NCBI GenBank assembly: GCA_032622095.1
Contig: CP136068.1
Coordinates: 151,305,151 to 151,369,150, forward strand
Length of the DNA: 64,000 nucleotides
Reading direction: 5' to 3'
From: Siphonodentalium dalli
Lineage: Eukaryota > Mollusca > Scaphopoda > Gadilida > Siphonodentaliidae
Shown here: positions 22,981 to 33,476 of the stretch, piece after piece
How the letters are laid out: every line of letters begins with the position of its first letter
How positions within the stretch are numbered: position 1 is the stretch's first letter
Notes under the pieces: model-generated
Seen by the model: the letters and a program-made list of their open reading frames with translations, nothing else
Told to the model about the DNA's origin: nothing
Database searches by the model: none
Program-made: the position numbers and the translations under genes

Positions 22981-23589
22981 GACCATGCGCTGCCAAATTA
23001 ATTCATCGGGTAGCGTGGCCGAGCGGTCTAAGGCGCTGGTTTAAGGCACCAGTCTCTTCGGAGGCGTGGGTTCGAATCCCACCGCTGCCAACAACTTTTT
23101 GTACCCCGGTTTTTCTCGACGCATCTGTCTTATTTGAGTTGTTCGGATTGGGTAATTCACTTGCACGTATCAAATTTAGTAAGGAAGTCCACTTTATGAC
23201 TCGTAACGTGTGGTTCACCTGTATGAAGAAAAAAAGGCGCGAGAAACAAATGAGCCTCAAGAGTTTGTGTTTTCAGTTTAAATGACTGTGCATTCCCCGA
23301 GGCTCTTTGTCGATAACGTTGGTCTGATCGATCAATCACCATCTGTGAACCTCAGCTGCATAAACTCGCATGCGGTAGTTTACACCCCCTTCCTTCACCA
23401 AAAGAAAACAAAAATCAAAGTAAACAGGCAAACCATGCGCAACTGTGTGGGAGTGACTTTGAAATTGGGCAAAAACATTAAAGAGCGTTGATGCCTGATT
23501 GAATCCTTATATGGTATCGAAAAAGAGCGTTTTTTGGCATTTATAACGCTTGCATTGGTATGGTTTATAATAGGCACAAGATCACAGCA
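22980..23589 (+). repeat. tRNA-Leu array, inverted block (block 3, right part)
   Basis: The plus-oriented array continues after the LINE and stops within the TAG-tRNA upstream spacer at GATCACAGCAT, where orientation flips back. Confidence 0.9.
23009..23090 (+). tRNA. tRNA-Leu(AAG)
   Basis: All stems paired, T32, anticodon AAG, T5 terminator directly downstream. Confidence 0.96.
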
Positions 23590-23611
23590 TATAACATATA
23601 AAACTTGTCGA

Positions 23612-23825
23612 TTGATTGATTGATTGATTGGTTGATTCGGGTTTTATGTCGCTTTAGCCACTAAGGCCATATCACGACATTGCCAATTTTAATGGTGGAG
23701 GAAATCCGCACACTTACGGCTAATCTAACAGTGATTTCAATGGCTGATAAACTCGTCGACCATGTGCGGCAAACCACCGGCCATCGGCAAGTAACTGGCA
23801 ACTTTCCCAGATAACGATTTCGAGT
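23612..23825 (-). mobile_element. SINE with AATC-repeat tail, copy 1
   Basis: Flanked by a 12-bp direct repeat AAAACTTGTCGA (23,600-23,611 and 23,826-23,837), a target duplication of the array spacer. On the minus strand it ends GCGACATAAAACCCG followed by AATC repeats, a 3' end that resembles widespread molluscan short repeats. No clear tRNA-like A and B boxes, so the head is unidentified. This first copy has a slightly longer tail than the next two. Confidence 0.8.
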
Positions 23826-24213
23826 AAAACTTGTCGATGCGTCCGTGACGCAAATGTATTTTTGTGTACATTAATATATTGTGAGTTCGTTCTGGAGGGA
23901 GCCAATGACGCCAGAAAGGAGAGAGACATGCTGTCCATTCTTGATGGTATACAATTGTGAGCAGAAAGTGCACAATTGTTTGAGTTTCCCAAGCAGCAAA
24001 AATAGACAAACGGCCAGATTTACATCACCCACTCGGTGGCAGATAGACGCGCGCAATGGAGTCTGCATTTGCGAGCATCTCGACCAAGATCCTGAGTGAG
24101 CAAAATTGGCGAGAAAATAAAGATTCATGTTGACCGTTCGTTTGAGGGGATGTCATTTTGTTGTTGCGCGGCAGTTGCTTCGAAAAAAAACGAAGAAAAA
24201 AATATTTTCGTTT

Positions 24214-24295
24214 TGGCAGCGGTGTGATTCGAACCCACGCCTCCGAAGAGACTGGTGCCTAAAACCAGCGCCTTAGACCACTCGGCCACGCTACC
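24214..24295 (-). tRNA. tRNA-Leu(TAG)
   Basis: Anticodon TAG. T stem 3' side reads CACAC (one mismatch). Preceded in the unit by SINE-bearing spacer. Confidence 0.92.
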
Positions 24296-24908
24296 AGACG
24301 ATAAGTTTGCAACACACTGTTCCAAAACCATTGAGCACATGATTCCAGACCGTAATTTACTTACTTCCTTCGTTTCTACGCCCACATCTTGGACGAGACG
24401 TTACTACAATGTTGTGATCTTGTGCCTATATTATAAAAATACCAATGCAAGCGATATAAATGCAAAATACGCTCTCTTTCGATACCATATAAGGATTAAA
24501 TCAGGCAGCAACGCTCTTTAATGTTTCCCCCAATTTCAAAGTCACTGCCACACAGTTGAGCATGGTTTGCCTGTTTACTTTGATTTTTTGTTTCCTTTGG
24601 GTGAAGGAAGGGGGTGTAAACTACCGCATGCACGTACATGTATGCGAGTTTATGCAGCTGAGGTTCACAAATGGTGATTGATCGACCAGACCAACATTAT
24701 CGACAAAGAGCCTCGGGGAATGCACAGTCATTTAAACTGAAAACACAAATTCTTGAGGCTCATACGTTTCTCGCGCCTTTTTTTTCTTCATACAGCTAAA
24801 CCACACGTTACGATTCATACTAAATTGGATACGTGCAAGTGAATTACCCAATCCGAACAACTCAAATGAGACAGATGCGTCGAGAAAAACCGGAGTGCAA
24901 AAACGTGT

Positions 24909-24990
24909 TGGCAGCGGTGGGATTCGAACCCACGCCTCCGAAGAGACTGGTGCCTTAAACCAGCGCCTTAGACCGGTCGGCCACGCTACC
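24909..24990 (-). tRNA. tRNA-Leu(AAG)
   Basis: Anticodon AAG, all main stems paired. D arm reads GACCGG instead of GAGCGG, changing one A-box base. Downstream tract is ACACGTTTTTG, so the T5 terminator is kept. Confidence 0.92.
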
Positions 24991-25066
24991 CGATGAATTA
25001 ATTTGGCAGCGCATGGTCGTTAAGTCCCGACTGAAGGTTTCAGTCCAAACATATAAAACTTGTCGA

Positions 25067-25272
25067 TTGATTGATTGATTGATTCGGGTTTTATGTCGCT
25101 TTAGCCACTAAGGCCATATCACGACATTGCCAGTTTTAATGGTGGAGGAAATCCGCACACTTACGGCTAATCTAACAGTGATTTCAATGGCTGATAAACT
25201 CGTCGACCATGTGCGGCAAACCACCGGCCATCGGCAAGTAACTGGCAACTTTCCCAGATAACGATTTCGAGT
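25067..25272 (-). mobile_element. SINE with AATC-repeat tail, copy 2
   Basis: Same insertion point and the same 12-bp flanking repeat (25,055-25,066 and 25,273-25,284) as copy 1, so it is the same insertion duplicated with the array, not an independent event. Confidence 0.82.
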
Positions 25273-25660
25273 AAAACTTGTCGATGCGTCCGCGACGCAA
25301 ATGTATTTTTGTGTACATTAATATATTGTGAGTTAGTTCTGGAGTGAGCGAATGACGCCAGAAAGGAGAGAGACATGCTGTCCATTCTTGATGGTCTACA
25401 ATTGTGAGCAGAAAGTGCACAATTGTTTGAGTTTCCCAAGCAGCAAAAATAGACAAACGGTCAGATTTACATCACCCACTCGGTGGCAGATAGGAGCGCG
25501 CAATGGAGTCTGCATTTGCGAGCATCTCGACCAAGATCCTGAGTGAGCAAAATTGGCGAGAAAATAAAGATTCATGTTGACCGTTCGTTTGAGGGGATGT
25601 CATTTTGTTGTTGCGCGGCAGTTGCTTCGAAAAAAAACGAAGAAAAAAATATTTTCGTTT

Positions 25661-25742
25661 TGGCAGCGGTGTGATTCGAACCCACGCCTCCGAAGAGACT
25701 GGTGCCTAAAACCAGCGCCTTAGACCACTCGGCCACGCTACC
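25661..25742 (-). tRNA. tRNA-Leu(TAG)
   Basis: Identical to the copy one unit earlier, including the T-stem mismatch. Confidence 0.92.
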
Positions 25743-26355
25743 AGACGATAAGTTTGCAACACACTGTTCCAAAACCATTGAGCACATGATTCCAGACCGT
25801 AATTTACTTACTTCCTTCGTTTCTACGCCCACATCTTGGACGAGACGTTACTACAATGTTGTGATCTTGTGCCTATATTATAAAAATACCAATGCAAGCG
25901 ATATAAATGCAAAATACGCTCTCTTTCGATACCATATAAGGATTAAATCAGGCAGCAACGCTCTTTAATGTTTCCCCCAATTTCAAAGTCACTGCCACAC
26001 AGTTGAGCATGGTTTGCCTGTTTACTTTGATTTTTTGTTTCCTTTGGGTGAAGGAAGGGGGTGTAAACTACCGCATGCACGTACATGTATGCGAGTTTAT
26101 GCAGCTGAGGTTCACAAATGGTGATTGATCGACCAGACCAACATTATCGACAAAGAGCCTCGGGGAATGCACAGTCATTTAAACTGAAAACACAAATTCT
26201 TGAGGCTCATTCGTTTCTCGCGCCTTTTTTTTCTTCATACAGCTAAACCACACGTTACGATTCATACTAAATTGGATACGTGCAAGTGAATTACCCAATC
26301 CGAACAACTCAAATGAGACAGATGCGTCGAGAAAAACCGGAGTGCAAAAACGTGT

Positions 26356-26437
26356 TGGCAGCGGTGGGATTCGAACCCACGCCTCCGAAGAGACTGGTGC
26401 CTTAAACCAGCGCCTTAGACCGGTCGGCCACGCTACC
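26356..26437 (-). tRNA. tRNA-Leu(AAG)
   Basis: Identical to the copy at 24,909, with the same D-arm change, which shows how recently these 1,447-bp units were copied. Confidence 0.92.
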
Positions 26438-26513
26438 CGATGAATTAATTTGGCAGCGCATGGTCGTTAAGTCCCGACTGAAGGTTTCAGTCCAAACATA
26501 TAAAACTTGTCGA

Positions 26514-26719
26514 TTGATTGATTGATTGATTCGGGTTTTATGTCGCTTTAGCCACTAAGGCCATATCACGACATTGCCAGTTTTAATGGTGGAGGAAATC
26601 CGCACACTTACGGCTAATCTAACAGTGATTTCAATGGCTGATAAACTCGTCGACCATGTGCGGCAAACCACCGGCCATCGGCAAGTAACTGGCAACTTTC
26701 CCAGATAACGATTTCGAGT
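26514..26719 (-). mobile_element. SINE with AATC-repeat tail, copy 3
   Basis: Third copy of the same insertion, flanked by AAAACTTGTCGA at 26,502-26,513 and 26,720-26,731. Confidence 0.82.
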
Positions 26720-27107
26720 AAAACTTGTCGATGCGTCCGCGACGCAAATGTATTTTTGTGTACATTAATATATTGTGAGTTAGTTCTGGAGTGAGCGAAT
26801 GACGCCAGAAAGGAGAGAGACATGCTGTCCATTCTTGATGGTCTACAATTGTGAGCAGAAAGTGCACAATTGTTTGAGTTTCCCAAGCAGCAAAAATAGA
26901 CAAACGGTCAGATTTACATCACCCACTCGGTGGCAGATAGGAGCGCGCAATGGAGTCTGCATTTGCGAGCATCTCGACCAAGATCCTGAGTGAGCAAAAT
27001 TGGCGAGAAAATAAAGATTCATGTTGACCGTTCGTTTGAGGGGATGTCATTTTGTTGTTGCGCGGCAGTTGCTTCGAAAAAAAACGAAGAAAAAAATATT
27101 TTTGTTT

Positions 27108-27189
27108 TGGCAGCGGTGGGATTCGAACCCACGCCTCCGAAGAGGATGGTGCCTAAAACCAGCGCCTTAGACCACTCGGCCACGCTCCC
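27108..27189 (-). tRNA. tRNA-Leu(TAG), terminal copy, diverged
   Basis: Last gene of the array. T stem restored to CCCAC, but the acceptor 5' strand reads GGGAGCG instead of GGTAGCG and the 3' anticodon-stem/variable-arm stretch reads ACCATCCTC instead of ACCAGTCTC, disrupting the base of the anticodon stem. Array-edge copies are expected to escape homogenisation in this way. Confidence 0.85.
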
Positions 27190-27559
27190 AGACGATAAGT
27201 TTGCAACACACTGTTCCAAAACCATTGAGCACATGATTCCAGACAGTAATTTACTTACTTCCTTCGTTTCTACGCCCAAATTGTTACTACAATGTTGTGA
27301 TATTGTGCCTATATTATAAAAATACCAATGCAAGCGATATAAATGCAAAATACGCTCTCTTTCGATACAATATAAGGATTCAATCAGGCAGCAACGCTCT
27401 TTAATGTTTCCCCCAATTTCAAAGTCACTGCCACACAGTTGAGCATGGTTTGCCTGTTTACTTTGATTTTTGTTTTCTTTGGGTGAAGGAAGGGGGTGTA
27501 AACTACCGCATGCACGTACATACATGTATGCGAGTTTATGCAGATGAGGTTCACAAATT

Positions 27560-28007
27560 ATGCAACAGTTGTTCTGTTTGATCAAAATTATAAATTAGGT
27601 TTATTGCTATACACGATGAATCCTACTTATGCCCAACTAACCTTGGGATCAGTCACCGTTAGTGGCACACGCTGAACGTGGAGTTCCTTGGTATCGGAAA
27701 ACGAGCGAGGACATAAGTTGGATTCTAATCATGATTATTTAAATGTTGATATATATTATAATTCAACTGATGCCTAACTCACCTTGATGCCAGTCACCAT
27801 TAGTGACGCACGCTGAACGTGTAGCTCCTTGGTAAACGTATCGGAAAACGAGGTAGACATCAGTCGGATTATTATAGTGTCATTATGTAAATAATATATT
27901 AATAATGTTGGCCTACTAATATCACGTTTTATTTCAGGTGGTATTAATGTTTTTCAAGTTTATAATTTCAGGTGCAGTTCATGGCGAAGAAGATGGAAGT
28001 CATAAAA
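27560..28007. other. Array-flanking region with paired 140-bp repeat
   Basis: Unique AT-rich DNA with two related segments (27,642-27,713 and 27,783-27,860, offset about 141 bp). On the minus strand both carry a conserved Ser-Phe-Ser-Asp-Thr...Lys-Glu-Leu-His-Val-Gln-Arg reading and end at splice-donor consensus (AAG/GTTAGT and AAG/GTGAGT). The second also has an in-frame ATG at 27,860. These may be duplicated first exons of a minus-strand gene or relics of one; I cannot name it. Confidence 0.4.
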
Positions 28008-28011
28008 AAAC

Positions 28012-28027
28012 GGCCCTTTTCAGGGCC
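28012..28027 (+). promoter_or_regulatory. Histone-type mRNA 3' stem-loop
   Basis: GGCCC-TTTTC-A-GGGCC: six-base stem GGCCCT/AGGGCC with loop TTTC, preceded by AAAAAAAC and followed by ACACAC. This matches the canonical replication-dependent histone stem-loop (GGYYYUHUNARRRCC with flanking CAAA/ACC-type bases), the site bound by SLBP for 3' processing. A purine-rich AAAGAG lies 14 bases downstream, where U7 snRNA would pair. No histone coding sequence is found just upstream, so this is an isolated signal. Confidence 0.6.
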
Positions 28028-28330
28028 ACACACTTTCTCCTAAAGAGTAATCTTTAAAATTACTAAACCTTCATAATTATATTGCTTAATAAAAAGTCAT
28101 TGTTTGTTTTTATTCCCCACTACTTGCCCTTTGATCTTCATGTGACCCACCACTGACTTAATCCAATCAGCCGCCTATACAATAGCAATTAACAGCTAAT
28201 TAGCGACTCGGCTGATTCTAACTACAACTTTTAGTGTGCTGGAGAACGAAAAATGTCGATAAAAGTTGAAATATAAGACTTACAAATTACCTTTTTATTT
28301 TTTTTTATTTGTAATTGGCATAACTTACCA
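28028..28330. other. Unannotated AT-rich stretch
   Basis: No coding frame, RNA gene or repeat family recognised. Ends in a poly-T tract near 28,290-28,310 before GC-rich satellite begins. Confidence 0.5.
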
Positions 28331-29545
28331 CCGGTCCTACTAAAACCCGACCGCACCCGACCGGACCCGATCGGACCGCCCCAGGGGTCCGAGCGAGATG
28401 GGGTTTGCAATATCGTGTAGAATGGAACCGAATGTACCAAATTTATAATCCCCAAGTCGAGAGCTCGAGCGGACACGGCACTGTTAACCCCTGACTTGCG
28501 GCCGTTTCCGCCAGGTACGGGAAATCCAAAAAGGCGCCGACCGCACCACCCCTGACTGCCTGACCACGAAAATGGACATTATATCATGAAGGAAATACGG
28601 CTATTCATCCATGAGCGATCGGACAAGTCGCTAGCTGCAGCGGACGTGAATAAATTGACCCATACGCCGCTGCCGAATTCGCTATAAATGTACACAAAAA
28701 CGCCGAAATTAACACCCGCCGACCGGACCGCCCCCAGGGGTCCGAGCGAGATGGGGTTTGCACTATCGTGTAGAATGGACATGAATGTACCAAAGTTCCA
28801 ATCCCCAAGTCGATAGCTCGAGCGGACACGGCACTGTTAACCCCTGACTTGCAGCCGTTTCCGCCAGGTACGGGAAATCCAAAAAGGCGCCGACCGCACC
28901 ACCCCTGACTGCCTGACCACGAAAATGGACATTATATCAAGAAGGAAATACGGCTATTCATCCATGCGCGATCTGACAAGTCGCTAGCTGCAGCGGAAGT
29001 GAATAAATTAACCCATACGCTGCTGCGAATTCGCTATAAATGTACGCAAAATGCCGAAATTAACACCCGCCGACCGGACCGCCCCCAGGGGTCCGAGCGA
29101 GATGGGGTTTGCACTATCGTATAGATTGGACCCGAAAGTACCAAATTTCCAATCCCCAAGTCGATAGCTCGAGCAAACACGGCACTGTTAACCCCTGACT
29201 TGCGGCCGTTTCCGCCAGGTACGTGAAATCCAAAAAGGCGCCGACCGCACCTCCCCTGACTGCCTGACTACGGAAATGGACATTATATCGTGAAGTGAAT
29301 ACCCATATGCATCAACGGGCGATCGGACAAGTCGCTAGCTGCAGCGGAAGTGAATAAATTAACACATACGCTGCTGGCGAATTCGCTATAAATGTACGCA
29401 AAAAACGCCGAAATTAACACCCGCCGACCGGACCGCCCCTAGGGGTCCGAGCGAGATGGTGTCTGCACTATCGTGTAGAATGGATCCGAGTGTACCAATG
29501 TTCAAGTCGATAGCTCGAGCGGACACGGCACTGTTAACCCCTCGG
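28330..29545. repeat. 353-bp GC-rich satellite, about 3.4 copies
   Basis: The marker GGGGTCCGAGCGAGATGG recurs at about 28,384, 28,737, 29,088 and 29,442, a period of 351-354 bp. Each monomer also holds AAATCCAAAAAGGCGCCGACC and GAATTCGCTATAAATGTAC. Monomers differ by a few per cent. The first and last are partial. The short open frames across it change between copies, so it is not coding. The TATAAA box is present in each full monomer but nothing shows it is a promoter. Confidence 0.9.
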
Positions 29546-30102
29546 GCTCGGACTACAACTATTAGTGTGTCCCCAAATATCGACAAGAAATCTGCGTAAA
29601 AAGACGATGTTTTGATTTTGTGACCACGCCCCCTATTAACCAACCAATCGGGGACATTACTGCCACTATTGTCGATTAATTTACGAAAATGGGCCATATA
29701 AGTAAATTAACTGGTGCTATTCCCGCACAATTCACACGAAAACAGCGTTTAAAAGGCTTTTAACAAATTTCAAACCGCCAAGCTTGTCTTTTAGTCATCT
29801 GCCTTAAAAACTGCCAAGCTTGGCGCCAAGCTTGCATTTTAGCCACTGTGATCCAATCACGTGATTGTCGCATGCTAATTTCAGCTCTGGGTTTTCCCCA
29901 AACTGCTTCCTGGTTGCAAGATTTAACTTGAACTTTGAAGTTAGGGAACCGATCGAAATATATATTGATTTAAGAACGTCAGTATACAATCAGTTATGTT
30001 AAATTCTTTGCCATTCATAGTTTTCTTTACCCCAGTCCACACATTGATATGATTAATGAATAAACACATGTATTATTCAAGTTATATTGGTCAAATCTTT
30101 AA
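29546..30102. other. Unannotated stretch
   Basis: No gene seen. A small imperfect inverted repeat around GCCAAGCTTGGCGCCAAGCTTG lies at about 29,778-29,840. Confidence 0.5.
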
Positions 30103-31979
30103 CAGGTCTGGCAATTCTCAATTATAATTTATACTTATTTATAGCTACCAACTAACCAAGTACGTTCATTTTATTGATTAATGTACTTGTAGCTATTATA
30201 GCTATATTTAGCTATTGTAGCTACATTTGACCTATCGTACAACAAAATTTTACCAATTGTCATGGCGCGTAAGCATTACCGCGAGCTGTTTCAACTAAGG
30301 GTGATCGAGTCCTATTATTTTGTAGCAACTTAATTGTGAAACCACTGCCAGTGTCATTTCGGTTGCACACGCTTGCGGGATATCCGACAAGTAGAGATTG
30401 CCAGTTAAACGAAAAATCAGTTCGTTTTTTTTTCTCTTGACCGAAAACCGAAACCGCGCAAACCGGAAAAAACGATTTTTCCGGTTTTCATGAAACTGCC
30501 CAGCACTAACATATCGCGCCGAAATGATAAGTTGACACTTCGCCTCGAAAGTACCGATAGAACAGTATGCCAAGACGCGGCGCCGGTGAATGGTGATATC
30601 CCCAGGTATCGTACGTATATAACTTAAATTACCGTACTTGTACAATTCAATGAAATTCATTATCAATAATGAAACTTGAATTTTAACTTTAATAATGAAA
30701 TAAGTGATTTCCTGAAATCAACTGTATATATATATATGTATATTATATATATATATATATATATATGGAATCTGGACTACTGGGCTAAACAGTCAAATAA
30801 CTTGAGTTATCGGGGTGTGAATTACAGTGGGTCAGTGTCACGTGTCAATGGTCGTCAGCGCTGCAGCGTCTCTTTGAATCATGTTTGTGAGTTGTGACCC
30901 GATTGAGGGAGAACAACTCTAAATTCACACAATGTAAGGATATCGTATTCGTTACGTACCACATACAAAATATACAACATGCAGACAAGCTATAAGAATT
31001 ATTATTATTTTACTGACACCACGACATACTAAAACTGTTTTACAGTGGGGTTTATAAAAACTATGTACATGTAAGTCGACAAAGTTTGAAGATTGAGATC
31101 AGCTGCACAATGTCTTTACTCTTCCCGTCTTCCTCCCTGTTGTGATCTAATATGATCAATTCAATTGAGTGACCATTCTTCTCATACATCAGTAATTTGT
31201 ATGGTTCTGCACGCACATTGTTGTTGTAGCAACCCAAAAGCTGTTTCATATCTTCAATCTTCCCTTTTATCAAGGAACTTGTGAGAAAATTGATGCTCCA
31301 TACATTGGCTGTTGGTCAGGACTCAACAAGATCTCAACATGTGCTACACTCCGCACTCCCTTGTAATTGTATACTGTTTTTGTTTTAAATTTTAATTATT
31401 AAGCGCAGGGAACTACGGTACGTAATTACGGTAATTGAAATGTGTATTTGGGTCATGAGTGTACCAGCAGTCTCTACTCTCAAGTGACCACTGACCAAGT
31501 CGATGTTGTTATGATGTTATGATGGGTACACCACCGTGTGTGAGGGAGGTAATAACCGAGTAATAACCGTAACCTGAGTTAACCACCTGAAAAAAAACTG
31601 AAACGAAACCGAAGTGACAAAATCACAACCGCCAACCTCTACCGACAATCATAGCTAAGCACGTGTATCTGTTTAGAAAGCTGTATGCTAGGTGATATGG
31701 GACTCGCATCATCCATATATGATCTACTATTCTTGTATTTAGGTACACTTGTCTGGAAAAAGTAACCATGTTGGACTATTTTGTTAATTATACAAATGGC
31801 AAACTATATTAACTTAACTAAGAATAATCAAATCAGGTTATTGTATGTGTCAACGATTGTTTGTTGGATTGAGTTACATGTATCTCTCTTCAACCAGATT
31901 CATCCATCACTAATAGCCATATGTAGCTACAATAGCTACATGTGGCTATTATAGCTATAATTGGGAATTGCCAGACCTG
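30103..31979. mobile_element. Non-autonomous DNA transposon with terminal inverted repeats
   Basis: Left end CAGGTCTGGCAATTCTC and right end (reverse complement) CAGGTCTGGCAATTCCC form inverted termini, extended by related AGCTATTATAGCTA tracts inside both ends. TTTAA flanks both sides (30,098-30,102 and 31,980-31,984). The CAGG...CCTG ends recall hAT elements, but an 8-bp duplication is not seen, so the superfamily is uncertain. No transposase. Inside are a TA microsatellite (30,727-30,768) and Cys-poor open frames of no recognisable family. Confidence 0.65.
30727..30768. repeat. TA-dinucleotide microsatellite
   Basis: Interrupted run of TA repeats, inside the inverted-repeat element. Confidence 0.9.
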
Positions 31980-31984
31980 TTTAA

Positions 31985-33237
31985 TAATATATCATCAAAG
32001 AACATAAAAGAACACAATATAAATATTCCAATAACATGATTTTTGAGGGCGTTATGGCTTATTAATGGCCCAACAGGAATGATTAACAGCCCTCGGGCCT
32101 ATTGCGTATCGGGCCGCTAATAGGCTCGAGGGCTGTTAATTAGACCCCGAAGCCACGACAAATAGTTTTCATGGCTGGCTCAACCGATTTTCGTGGCTGG
32201 TTAGCTAGCTAAGCCGGCTCAGTCATGACGTTCGTGGCTGACGAAATATGGCGGCTCAGCCGGCTGAGATGTTATCATTCAGCGTATTTTCGTTTCCGAA
32301 ATGTTCCTAATCCCCTGTTACCGGTTATAGACGCCGTTTTTTTTGCGTTTGTAGAATTCCAGACCACACGTAATCTTTTGATGTTGGGCTTTTCCATTAT
32401 GGCGAAAATTCAAGAAGGACTGGCATGGATATACTATGTAGTTTCCCATCTAATCGGTATAAGTAGTTACATTGGGACTTCTGTCTACTTCAGACTGCTA
32501 TCATCTCTGCCATCTTGCGATATAGGCATGCATCATTGAATGATGAACCCGATAGTAATGATATATAATATTTCAAACTATTTTCTATTCTTATTTGTAT
32601 ATATATTGACAAATGCCAGTGATGTCTGAGACTGGGTGCTATCAATATAAACAATTTATATTTTAACCCTTTCAATACCGAATGGATGCGCCCATTCAGT
32701 TATATGAAAGCATTCATTGGGAGTCTATTCCACATTAAGGGGCCAGGTGTTCTGATAATATAACAACCATGCCGTGTCCATGCGAGTAAGCCAATATTAG
32801 GCAATGCGGTTCAGTTCTTTGCAATTCACAGTACAGTTGTGTTTGACATATAAGCCTATGCACACGGCTCAGCCATTTTACAATTCCGGCGGCGGAGATT
32901 TTTAAATGTGGCTGGCTTGTGGCCAATATGGCTGGCGGCGGCGGCGTGCGGTGGCGGCTTCGGGCTCTACTGTTAATCATTCATGGAGGGATGTTAATAA
33001 ACCCAATACGCCGGACAAAATCATGTTATTACTATTATTACCACTCTGTCCTCGTGTGATCATGTGATCGCTGACTTAACCGGAAGCGGGTGGCAGGTGG
33101 TAAACAAAGCTTCATTAACACCCACTGCCTGCTTCTAGTCAACTTCGCCTCAAAATTATGGAATATTATTGTGCGGGTAAAATACTTTTAATCTATTAGA
33201 GAACGCCCTCTAAAGTGGTACTCTTGTGTGCCAAATA
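31985..33237. other. Intergenic stretch with a 22-bp-arm hairpin
   Basis: No gene recognised. A near-perfect inverted repeat at 32,082-32,140 has arms ATTAACAGCCCTCGGGCCTATT and its complement with two differences. A related motif AATGATTAACAG recurs in reverse orientation near 32,970, so 32,040-33,010 may be a degraded inverted-repeat element. A TTAACCCTTTCAATACCG motif at 32,663 resembles the end of the TTAA-flanked MITEs listed below, but no partner end was found. Confidence 0.45.
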
Positions 33238-33476
33238 ACAGTACAGGGCGGAATAATAGTACAGGGTGGAAAATGGGGACAAAATTAATAATAGTACAGG
33301 GCGGAATAATAGTACAGGGTGGAAAATGGGGACAAAATTAATAATAGAACAGGGCGGAATAATAGTACAGGGTGGAAAATGGGGACAAAATTAATAATAG
33401 TACAGGGCGGAATACTAGTACAGGGTGGAAAATGGGGACAAAATTAATAATAGTACAGGGCGGAATAATAGTACGG
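33238..33476. repeat. 53-bp minisatellite, about 4.5 copies
   Basis: Unit begins GTACAGGGCGGAATAATAG at 33,241, 33,294, 33,347, 33,400 and 33,453. Copies are almost identical (one GAACAGG variant, one ACTAG variant). Diverged copies of the same motif (AATAATCGTACAGG) lie at 34,155-34,225, with a palindrome TCGTACATGTACGA. Confidence 0.95.

Larger units (their letters stand above)
23590..27559 (-). repeat. tRNA-Leu array, 1,447-bp SINE-containing units (block 4)
   Basis: Minus orientation again. Units are 1,447 bp because each holds a SINE of about 206 bp in the spacer between the AAG and TAG genes. These units also share private differences from block 1 (TTGTTGTTGCGCGG for TTGTTGCCGCGCGG, missing AAGTGGACTTCCTT). 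The last unit decays at about 27,559, just after the conserved GAGGTTCACAAAT, and marks the right end of the array. Confidence 0.94.

Noticed and set aside
1-27559. CRISPR-like regular repeat spacing
   Set aside because: Unit length is over 1.2 kb with tRNA genes inside, in an animal genome. There are no short direct repeats with unique spacers.
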